This document shows, piece by piece, positions 7,726 through 14,650 of a stretch of DNA of 64,000 bases. A program made the translations under genes and the position numbers. The DNA is taken from assembly GCA_017399005.1 (NCBI GenBank), contig JAFQEO010000039.1, positions 24,376 to 88,375 of the forward strand, given 5' to 3'. This DNA is from Peptococcaceae bacterium. GTDB lineage: Bacteria; Bacillota; Peptococcia; Peptococcales; Peptococcaceae. How positions within the stretch are numbered: the first letter of the stretch is position 1; every line of letters begins with the position of its first letter. The notes under the pieces are model-generated. The model made no database searches. It was given only the letters and a program-made list of their open reading frames with translations, and was not told the DNA's origin.

Positions 7726-8034
7726 TGATGTTTCTTTTAATAATTTTTTTATTTTTGTTGCATTATAACGAGTCTTATCATAAAAGACGAAAATACATTC
7801 ATACATATCTTCATATAGATAGGTTATATTTAAGTTCGTTACCCTACATAATTCTTCCACAAAACTTGATGCATTATGTTTGCAAAATTGTGATCCTAAT
7901 CGTTTATAATCATTCTCACATACAAACCCTGCATAATATATTTTTTCTACTATTTCATGAAAATCCGGTTCAAGATACTCTCGTAATTGCCTCTTATTTA
8001 ACGGCTTTGTTAAATCCAAATGCCTTATTTCCAC
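7717..8034 (-). CDS. Hypothetical protein beside the recombinase remnant
   Basis: A 105-residue frame beginning at a GTG (MEIRHLDLTKPLNKRQLREY) with several charged helices and a YLYEDMYECIFVFYDKTRY segment. The ribosome-binding site is weak (GAAAG next to the GTG). Its 3' end touches the recombinase remnant. No family recognised. It could be a real small gene between element fragments or chance coding. Confidence 0.4.
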   Translation of the reverse strand: MEIRHLDLTKPLNKRQLREYLEPDFHEIVEKIYYAGFVCENDYKRLGSQFCKHNASSFVEELCRVTNLNITYLYEDMYECIFVFYDKTRYNATKIKKLLKETSWI

Positions 8035-8182
8035 TTTCTATCACCCATCTCATATAAACTATCTTCAAGAACTAAATATTGATGATATATCATTTATGTT
8101 TTTATCTTCCCCCAATATATTTTGTATTCCTCTCCCCCAATTTTATTTTGCAAAATATTTTATTTTCAAGCATATTTATTTT

Positions 8183-9790
8183 TCAATTTTGTACAAATAC
8201 TACCTCTATTTTATCTTGCTGTAGCACTGTCACCCTCTGTATAATTTTCCTCACTAACATATCGTTATACTTGCTTAAATCCATTTCCATATCATCGATA
8301 AATGCCAGCAGTTCTTCATCCACATTTTCAATTGTCATATTCTGTTGCCCTATCTTTTTGAGATTCTGCTTCTGCCCATATAATTCCGTGAGTTCTTCTT
8401 CTATTTCTTTTATTTTTGCATCGAAATAACTCAATTCTGCTGTGGACATACTTAGCATTTCCGCCAGATTTAATACGGCCTGTTCCAGCGTTTCGATTCG
8501 TTTTTCTATTTCATGCTCGTTTTCAACTGGCATACTCTTTGCTGCTTCATTAATGCTTTCTTTGAGTAGCCATCGTAGTTCTTCCTTGTCATTGATATAC
8601 TGGTTAATTGCTTTTATTAATACGTCATGTAAAACGCTTTCTTCAATAGTCGGTGAATGTTTGCAATATTTCTTTCCGTCTTTTAATCTGCTAATACAGC
8701 GCCACACGATTTTCTTTTCCCCATTACGCATCGTCCAGGTTACTCTTCTGTAAGGTGTTCCGCATTCACCACAAATCAGTTTTTCACTTAAGGCATATTG
8801 TGCGCTGTACTTTCCTTTTTTAATCCCGTTTGTTGTGTCCTTGCTTTTTGTACTGTTTCGTTTGGCAAATTCAGCCTGTATCAGATATCCGATTTCTCGA
8901 GAGCGAATGGCTTCATGATGATCTTTGATATAATACTGTGGCAGTTCGCCTTCATTTTTCTTTGTTTTGTGCGTTAATACATCCGTGGTAAATGTTTTTT
9001 GTAGCAACACATCTCCCAAATATACTTCACTCTGCAGCATCCTTGTTATGGTTCCGGTATACCATTTGTCATTTCCTTTAGGCGATTTTATGCCAGACTG
9101 CTCCAGCAGGTTTTTAATCTGCCCCATACTCATTCCCGAAAGAAATGCCATATCCATTAACCGGATAACCCTGGCTTCTTCCTCTACCACCAGCCATTCT
9201 CCACTCGGGCCATTTTTGTAACCCATTATACTGCCGCAGCCGCGACGCACTTTCCCTTCTTTATAGCCATTGCGAATTGCCCAGGTAATGTTGCCGCTTA
9301 TGCTTTCGCTCTCAGCCTGTGCAAAGCTGCTATATAAAGTCAGTATCAGTTCATTTTTAGCTTCCAGAGAGTTTATGTTTTCTTCTTCAAATATTACCGC
9401 TATCCCCATCTGTTTTAACCGTCGCACATGGTTTAACGAGTCCAATGTGTTTCGTGCAAATCTGGATACCGATTTCACCAGAATCATATCCACCTTACCT
9501 TCTTCACACAGCTTCATTAGTTTCAAAAACTCGGTTCGTTTCTTTGTTTGAGTACCCGATATCCCTTCGTCTGCAAAAATCCCTGCCATCACCCAGTCTG
9601 GGTTTGATAATATCTTTTTCGTATAATATTCCACCTGAAATTCAAAACTGGATTCCTGCTCCTCTAAATCGGTACTCACACGACAATATGCGGCCACCCG
9701 CTTTTTCCGCGGTCGAATACAGGTTATATTATTATATGCAGCTACCTCCTTTGCTGGAATACAGGTGATTTTCTTTTCTCCATCAGCCAT
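8183..9790 (-). CDS. Large serine recombinase (third gene of triplet)
   Basis: A large serine recombinase of about 535 residues. It has an N-terminal resolvase catalytic domain (RVAAYCRVSTD, nucleophile Ser about 39; GISGT; VKSVSRFARNTLD), then a recombinase domain (GYKNGPSGEW ... NDKWYTGTITRMLQSEVYLG), a zinc ribbon (CGECGTPYRRV ... KKYCKHSP) and a C-terminal coiled coil. These enzymes integrate and excise elements by a Ser-DNA intermediate at short attP/attB sites. The ATG at 9788-9790 is preferred over a GTG 9 nt upstream because AAAGAG is 8 nt before it. It lies 15 nt behind the middle recombinase. Its 3' end faces the likely left element boundary. Confidence 0.93.
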   Translation of the reverse strand: MADGEKKITCIPAKEVAAYNNITCIRPRKKRVAAYCRVSTDLEEQESSFEFQVEYYTKKILSNPDWVMAGIFADEGISGTQTKKRTEFLKLMKLCEEGKVDMILVKSVSRFARNTLDSLNHVRRLKQMGIAVIFEEENINSLEAKNELILTLYSSFAQAESESISGNITWAIRNGYKEGKVRRGCGSIMGYKNGPSGEWLVVEEEARVIRLMDMAFLSGMSMGQIKNLLEQSGIKSPKGNDKWYTGTITRMLQSEVYLGDVLLQKTFTTDVLTHKTKKNEGELPQYYIKDHHEAIRSREIGYLIQAEFAKRNSTKSKDTTNGIKKGKYSAQYALSEKLICGECGTPYRRVTWTMRNGEKKIVWRCISRLKDGKKYCKHSPTIEESVLHDVLIKAINQYINDKEELRWLLKESINEAAKSMPVENEHEIEKRIETLEQAVLNLAEMLSMSTAELSYFDAKIKEIEEELTELYGQKQNLKKIGQQNMTIENVDEELLAFIDDMEMDLSKYNDMLVRKIIQRVTVLQQDKIEVVFVQN

Positions 9791-9805
9791 TTGTATCACT
9801 CTTTC

Positions 9806-10666
9806 TCAGATTATTTTTCCATTTATCATTTCAAACTGAAGTTCTCCATCTGGATTCAGATATATATGTTTTACGGTATGTTGAAGCAGCTCGAAGTCTA
9901 GCACAGCTTTTATTTCTTCCTGACCATAGACTTCCAGCAGCTGATTGGTATAATATGTAGCATCTTCTGTCGTGCAATTCTGATAGCGCTCTGCAGCAGC
10001 CTGAAAAATCAGCTGTTGAATTTCATTTACAGAACGCTTCTGTTCCTGCATCTGTCGCAATATGTTATTGTTTGCCTGCATCATGCTTAATGTCAGTTTA
10101 AACGTTTGCTCCGACTGAATTTCTAAAACTTCAGGATGGGCAATTATTTCGTTTATTTTTTTCACAATTTTCTCAAGGAGTACTTCATCCGTGATATACT
10201 CCTCTGTTGTTCGCTTCTCTGTTCTGCACTGCCAGTTCATGACTTTTCCAGCTTTCTCGCGTTCTATCCCGCTGCCACATTTCCCACATCGAAGCATCTG
10301 TCGAATCTCTTTCGGCACTTCTTTTCTTGCTGCTCTAATTGCTGCTCTCCGTCGTTTGATGCTTTGTACCTTTTCATAAAGTTCATGCTCTATCAGTTTC
10401 GGGTAACCATTTTCTCCACAGTATTCTTCTCTAGCCAGCATTCTCTGCACCATATTTTTATTCCATTTGCAGTCATCTGCCCGGTATGGGATATTCTTCT
10501 CTCTCAGTTTATCCGCTATCTGCTGGTAAGAAAACCCGTTGCAATATTGCGTATATGCCCAAGATACAATCAAACCTTCGGTTTCATGAATGACTCTTTC
10601 ACCATCACAGATTTTATATCCAAATAACTCTCTGCGATTCTTTTGTGGTTTCATTCCAGTTCTCAT
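9806..10666 (-). CDS. Recombinase-family protein lacking the catalytic domain (middle of triplet)
   Basis: 286 residues made of the DNA-binding half of a large serine recombinase only. It has a recombinase domain (FGYKICDGERVIHETEG, YQQIADKLREKNIPYR, MVQRMLAREEYCG), a zinc ribbon (LRCGKCGSGIEREKAG ... NWQCRTEKR) and a coiled coil. There is no resolvase domain and no catalytic serine motif, and the length shows this is not a recent truncation of the 500-residue form. It starts at an ATG overlapping the upstream recombinase stop by 4 nt. In other Firmicute elements with recombinase triplets such a member is thought to be needed as an accessory; here that is inference. Confidence 0.88.
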   Translation of the reverse strand: MRTGMKPQKNRRELFGYKICDGERVIHETEGLIVSWAYTQYCNGFSYQQIADKLREKNIPYRADDCKWNKNMVQRMLAREEYCGENGYPKLIEHELYEKVQSIKRRRAAIRAARKEVPKEIRQMLRCGKCGSGIEREKAGKVMNWQCRTEKRTTEEYITDEVLLEKIVKKINEIIAHPEVLEIQSEQTFKLTLSMMQANNNILRQMQEQKRSVNEIQQLIFQAAAERYQNCTTEDATYYTNQLLEVYGQEEIKAVLDFELLQHTVKHIYLNPDGELQFEMINGKII

Positions 10667-12195
10667 TTTTCCACCTTCTCTTCAAATCGAAATCCTGCAG
10701 AAAGATAAAATATAATTGTTCTATCCTCACGAATCACAATCTTTTCAACTATCTTTTTAAAAATATCTTCATCCAGAATTGTCATATGTTCTGGTCCTTG
10801 TTCAATCGTTTTTATTAAGCTTCTAACAGATTGCAACATCTTATTATTCTTTTGCTGCTGTAGTACACTCTCATCCTTGATTAATTTCAATTGCTCTGTT
10901 AATTCTCGAATTTTTTGCATAAAAACAGCAGATTCATAGCGGCCTTTGCTTTGCAGCTGATTTAGCACCTGAATCTGCTTCATAATTTTCATTGTTTCTT
11001 TATCTTTCTCTGCCGATTTGTTATACGGTTCCTCATTGCTGTACAGCAACTCTAATTGCTGCAGCGCAGGAACCAGTACTTTTGTGTAATTTACTTTCAG
11101 TTTATGATACATTGCGGTACATGCCTGATGAATGCTTTGTTCTTCCATGCCTTTTACTACACAGATATTTCTATCTTTCGCATGTTTCTGACATACCCAG
11201 TATACTTTCTCGCCACTGGTTTTATAGCGCATTTTTGTGCCGCATTCGCAGAAAACATATCCACTTAGCAATCTTTTCTGTTTATCTGTTTTCACAGTGG
11301 CTTCCGGCTTCTGCAACAGCCGTTTTGCTTTTTCCTGTGTTTCTTTCGCAATGATAGCCTCCTGTGCGTTTTCAATGTAATACTGATTCTGTTGACCATT
11401 ATTCTTTACTCTTTTATACGGCAATACATCCGTGGAAATCTTCTTCGGTAATAATGCATCGCCAATATATTTCTCGTTTTTGAGAATATAACGGATTCCA
11501 TCCGCAGTCCAGTTGCCTCCATTTTTGCCTTTTGGCACCGCAAAATAGTTTAATGTAAATGCAATCTCTTCACAAGTCATTCCATTCAGGAAGCGATCAT
11601 AAATCCACATAACAACTGGTCGTTCTGCTTCTTCTACTACTAATGTTTTATTTATCAGCGTGAATCCGTATGGTGCACAGGCAGTAATAAATGCTCCTGT
11701 TTCCATACGTTTGTGGTATCCCCACCGAATGTGCCGAGAAATATTGTGTGTTTCTTCCTCGGCCATACTGTTATAAAACGACAACCACAATTCACTGTTT
11801 ACATGCCCGGTATCAATATTCTCCTTTTCAAACACCACATTGACATTCAGCTTTTTTAACTCTCGTATATAAAACAAGCCTTCCACGGTATTTCTAGCAA
11901 AGCGGGAAACCGACTTCACCAGAATGGTATCAATTTCTCCGGCCTGACAATCTTTTATCATCTGCTGGAAACCAGGGCGTTTCTGTGCACTGGTTCCGGT
12001 AATTCCCTGGTCGGAATAGATATCCACCAGAGTCCAGTCGGGATTACTCATAATTTTCTCCCGATAGTAATTTATCTGGAATTCATAGGAGTCCACCTGA
12101 CTCTCTCGCTCTGTGCTAACGCGGGCATAGGCACAAACACGCTTTTTCGCTGTTTGCTGTGCTTTTCTCGGTTCAATTACAATTACTTCCGGCAT
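10663..12195 (-). CDS. Large serine recombinase (first gene of triplet)
   Basis: A 510-residue large serine recombinase. The catalytic domain has KRVCAYARVSTERE (nucleophile about Ser27), DQGITGT and VKSVSRFARNTVEG. It is followed by a recombinase domain (RWGYHKRMETGAF, WTADGIRYILKNEKYIGD), a zinc ribbon (FCECGTKMRYKT ... WVCQKHAKDRNIC) and a coiled coil. A GAGGTG site precedes the ATG by 6 nt. It heads a tight cluster with the two other recombinases (4-nt overlap and 15-nt gap), so all three are probably made together and act as one integration/excision machine. Confidence 0.94.
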   Translation of the reverse strand: MPEVIVIEPRKAQQTAKKRVCAYARVSTERESQVDSYEFQINYYREKIMSNPDWTLVDIYSDQGITGTSAQKRPGFQQMIKDCQAGEIDTILVKSVSRFARNTVEGLFYIRELKKLNVNVVFEKENIDTGHVNSELWLSFYNSMAEEETHNISRHIRWGYHKRMETGAFITACAPYGFTLINKTLVVEEAERPVVMWIYDRFLNGMTCEEIAFTLNYFAVPKGKNGGNWTADGIRYILKNEKYIGDALLPKKISTDVLPYKRVKNNGQQNQYYIENAQEAIIAKETQEKAKRLLQKPEATVKTDKQKRLLSGYVFCECGTKMRYKTSGEKVYWVCQKHAKDRNICVVKGMEEQSIHQACTAMYHKLKVNYTKVLVPALQQLELLYSNEEPYNKSAEKDKETMKIMKQIQVLNQLQSKGRYESAVFMQKIRELTEQLKLIKDESVLQQQKNNKMLQSVRSLIKTIEQGPEHMTILDEDIFKKIVEKIVIREDRTIIFYLSAGFRFEEKVEK

Positions 12196-12324
12196 CTATT
12201 TCACCTCGTCCCGTTTTGGTTAGCACCAACCATATCACAATTCTGTATAAAAAGCTACTAAAATCAGCTTTCACTTTTATCTTAATATATAAAACTATTT
12301 AAACCTTGCTCCAACGCATTTAAA

Positions 12325-13116
12325 TTATTCTCTGTATTCTGCAAAATGCACAATATCGCCTACTCCATCCAATATCATAGTTGGTCTGTAAGCAAATGTA
12401 TTCACGGTCTCTCTTGTAGATACCCCTGAAAGAACCAATACCGTTGCCATTCCACATTCCATACCAGAAATAATATCCGTATCCATTCGATCACCTATCA
12501 TCACGGCTTCTCCAGAATGGCATCCTAGTAGATTTAAACCAGTACGCATCATCAAAGGATTCGGCTTTCCACAAAAATACGCCTGTTTGCCAGTCGCCAG
12601 TTCTATTGGAGCAACCAAAGCCCGACAGGCCGGTGCAATTCCATTTTCGATTGGTCCTGAAATATCTGAGTTAGCGCCAATCAATTTCGCCCCATTCATC
12701 ACCAGATTAGTGGCCTTTGTTAATGTATCAAGGGAATAGCTTTTGCCTTCACCAACAACCACATAATCCGGGTTTACATCATTCATCGTAATACCTGCAT
12801 CATATAATGCATTTAATAATCCTGCTTCTCCAATTGCATATACCGAACATCCTGGAGATTGTGCTTTTAAAAAAGCTGCTGTTGCTAATGCACTGGTGTA
12901 AAAGTGTTCTTCTGAAACATTTAGCCCCATACGCATCAATTTCTGCTGCAATTCCTTTGGTGTTGAACCGCTATTATTCGTTAAAAAAAGAAAGTCCTTT
13001 TTTTCTCTCTGAAGCCAATCGATAAACTCTACAACACCAGGAAGAATCTGATTGCCATGATAAATCACACCATCCATGTCACATATAAAGCCCTTTTTGT
13101 CATTGAAATCTATCAT
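12325..13116 (-). CDS. HAD-superfamily IIA sugar phosphatase (NagD/p-nitrophenylphosphatase type)
   Basis: 263 residues with all HAD IIA motifs: FICDMDGVIYHG (nucleophile Asp), LFLTNNSG (motif II), GKPNPLMM (motif III lysine) and MIGDRMDTDIISG (motif IV). The length is normal and the gene intact. Such enzymes dephosphorylate small sugar or nucleotide phosphates in the cytoplasm; the substrate cannot be read from sequence. It lies between the recombinase triplet and the DUF4314/SHOCT genes on the same strand, an odd place for a housekeeping-type phosphatase. It may be cargo, with a 130-nt gap before the recombinases. Confidence 0.92.
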   Translation of the reverse strand: MIDFNDKKGFICDMDGVIYHGNQILPGVVEFIDWLQREKKDFLFLTNNSGSTPKELQQKLMRMGLNVSEEHFYTSALATAAFLKAQSPGCSVYAIGEAGLLNALYDAGITMNDVNPDYVVVGEGKSYSLDTLTKATNLVMNGAKLIGANSDISGPIENGIAPACRALVAPIELATGKQAYFCGKPNPLMMRTGLNLLGCHSGEAVMIGDRMDTDIISGMECGMATVLVLSGVSTRETVNTFAYRPTMILDGVGDIVHFAEYRE

Positions 13117-13341
13117 TTGCTTATACCTCTCTTTTATTAAATTTCCTCAATTGTGAATTCACAGCTTTAGTATACAACTCCAGATTTATCTGTCAATAAT
13201 GCTATGACGCAACATGCGATAATTTTACATACATTTTACGCTCTTTTAAAAATAGCATACCTTTGCCTAATTGGTATGAATATTTCCAATGTCACTTGCA
13301 AGGAGGCATAGTTAAAATTACAAAAATATGCGTCACGTTTG

Positions 13342-13530
13342 TTAATTCAGAAAGCTATCAAATACTTCACTCTGCAGACTATATTTTTTTATAATGTAGC
13401 CTTTTGCTTTCTGCATCTGCTCCTGTGTGATTTTTTGATTTATATAAAGCTGTTCCAGTTTTTCTGAAACAGCGTAATACATTACTACTTGTTTTATCCT
13501 TGTTGATGTCATGTCCATCATATGTATCAC
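13342..13530 (-). CDS. Small SHOCT-like helical protein
   Basis: A 62-residue protein whose second half, VSEKLEQLYINQKITQEQM followed by QKAKGYIIKKY, fits the short two-helix pattern of SHOCT-type domains (leucine helix, I-T turn, lysine helix). The first residues are Met-rich and the exact start among several ATGs is uncertain. It overlaps the DUF4314 gene stop by 4 nt, so the two are coupled. Small proteins of this type often precede recombinase clusters in clostridial elements; a regulatory or DNA-binding role is only inferred. Confidence 0.6.
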   Translation of the reverse strand: MIHMMDMTSTRIKQVVMYYAVSEKLEQLYINQKITQEQMQKAKGYIIKKYSLQSEVFDSFLN

Positions 13531-13763
13531 TCCATTTTTAGTGATATTTGCTGTTCTTTCAGAATTTCAAAGTCATCTTCATCAGGAATCAGCGCCAGAG
13601 TGCTGCCATTGTCCCAGTCGACATGGATACTTCCAATGTCATCTACGAAATGCACGGTTCCCGTTAACCCTTCCTGCATTTGCGATTCGCCGCTCATGCA
13701 GAATAATCTTACTCTGGTTCCTTCCGGATACTTTTTGCGCAGGCGTTCAATCTCTTTTCTCAT
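13527..13763 (-). CDS. DUF4314 family protein
   Basis: A 78-residue protein starting MRKEIERLRKKYPEGTRVRL and continuing with GLTGTVHFVDDIGSIHVDWD and NGSTLALIPDEDDFE. This is the small beta-barrel, DUF4314 pattern often found on mobile elements. The ATG at 13761-13763 has a GGAGGTG site 5-6 nt upstream; a longer TTG-started frame is rejected. The start overlaps the stop of a 51-residue frame upstream (ATGA). The domain resembles small nucleic-acid-binding barrels, but its role is unknown. A 5' fragment of the same gene recurs at 18405-18464. Confidence 0.8.
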   Translation of the reverse strand: MRKEIERLRKKYPEGTRVRLFCMSGESQMQEGLTGTVHFVDDIGSIHVDWDNGSTLALIPDEDDFEILKEQQISLKME

Positions 13764-14058
13764 GCTGACACCTCCAGAATATTCAAAAATCCAATCATCA
13801 GACGGCACATGGTCATGTGCTCCACGGGACTCCCACCCCAATGTTTTGCAAAGCTGCCCCCATTGCGTGCGACGGATTGGCTACCGCTCAAGCTGTGGCT
13901 GGACAGGTGTATCATTATTCCTTTACTGCAATCCTGGCTGCTTCACAGACCAATGTGCAGTATCTGTCTTACTGTTTTCGCTCGAATGAAAAAACATTCT
14001 TCATGACGCAGTAAACAAACCAGTTCCTGCTGTAGAGAATGTACCTAATGATGCATAT
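13727..14058. repeat. 332-bp direct repeat, left copy (flanks IetAS-like cassette)
   Basis: This segment matches 18428-18759 without gaps (constant offset 4701), with about 17 mismatches counted by eye. Nearly all mismatches are in the outer parts; about 180 bp in the middle (13793-13945) is almost unchanged. It includes the first codons of the DUF4314 gene, the coupled 51-residue frame and about 140 bp upstream. Inside it are an inverted repeat GCACATG/CATGTGC and a GAATG-A6-CATTC hairpin. Recombination between the copies would delete the genes at 14.2-18.1 kb. Confidence 0.95.
13760..13915 (-). CDS. 51-residue microprotein frame coupled to DUF4314
   Basis: An ATG at 13913-13915 opens a frame of 51 codons (MIHLSSHSLSGSQSVARN, ending GFLNILEVSA) whose TGA overlaps the DUF4314 ATG by 4 nt. 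An AAAGGA site lies 3-4 nt before it, which is rather close. In the second copy of the repeat the frame is also intact, with two amino-acid changes near the C-terminus (Gly to Arg, final Ala to Gly). Coupling and intactness in both copies suggest it is translated, perhaps as a leader for DUF4314. No family recognised. It could also be open by chance within a conserved regulatory segment. Confidence 0.45.
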   Translation of the reverse strand: MIHLSSHSLSGSQSVARNGGSFAKHWGGSPVEHMTMCRLMIGFLNILEVSA

Positions 14059-14111
14059 TCTTTTTTTGTAAAAATCACCACCTCCACAAAAAACATAAAA
14101 AAATATTCTAA

Positions 14112-14146
14112 ACAAAAACCTGCTATCCAACTCCATGGACAGCAGG
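14112..14146 (-). terminator. Intrinsic terminator after the defence-cassette genes
   Basis: Minus-strand hairpin CCTGCTGTCC ... GGATAGCAGG (14119-14146) followed by a T-rich run (14112-14118). It lies about 70 nt after the stop of the last gene of the cassette. Confidence 0.85.
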
Positions 14147-14217
14147 TATAATAGAAAATATTACAGTATATAAAATATGCAATTTAATTTCTAATTTCGT
14201 GTGATTTTAAATGCATT

Positions 14218-14613
14218 TCACTTGTGATAAAACATCAAGGCAGAAACACCCATCGCTATAATAGTAAAGCCATTTGTATTCCACCCAATAGCAGATATTA
14301 CTTCACTCATATTAATTAGATATGCTAAGATCAGCGAAATAAGAAAGCAAAGCAAATTCGCTACTATTCCCGCTATCTCAAAATTATTATTTGCTCTCTC
14401 TGCAGAAGTTACAAGAAGAATCTTTCCTTTGCTTCCCCTAAAATGGATCAGCACCGTTCCAAGCACAAATAATAAAGACCAGATATTAAGAATGTCCGAT
14501 ATTGTTTTGTTAGCATCAAACAAATGAAGACATCCTACAAGAATGAATATTACACCTACTAAATTAATAGCTAACAAATGAACAACACGTTCTTTCGAAA
14601 GTTTTTCATTCAT
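14218..14613 (-). CDS. Four-TM membrane protein, third gene of IetAS-like cassette
   Basis: 131 residues with four predicted membrane segments (LLAINLVGVIFILVGCL; WSLLFVLGTVLI; IVANLLCFLISLILAYL; FTIIAMGVSALMF) joined by short loops. One loop is basic (HFRGSKGKILLVTSAERANN). No family recognised. It follows the protease gene by 37 nt on the same strand and precedes the terminator, so it is probably co-transcribed with the ATPase/protease pair. Described IetAS systems have two genes; a membrane protein here might be an effector, a regulator or unrelated cargo. Confidence 0.7.
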   Translation of the reverse strand: MNEKLSKERVVHLLAINLVGVIFILVGCLHLFDANKTISDILNIWSLLFVLGTVLIHFRGSKGKILLVTSAERANNNFEIAGIVANLLCFLISLILAYLINMSEVISAIGWNTNGFTIIAMGVSALMFYHK

Positions 14614-14650
14614 AGTTATATTTCCTCCCCGTTACTATGAAATCTTGTTT

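Noticed and set aside
13817-14014. 65-codon plus-strand frame in both copies of the 332-bp repeat
   Set aside because: No ribosome-binding site, and most differences between copies change amino acids. It lies antisense to the better-supported coupled 51-residue frame.
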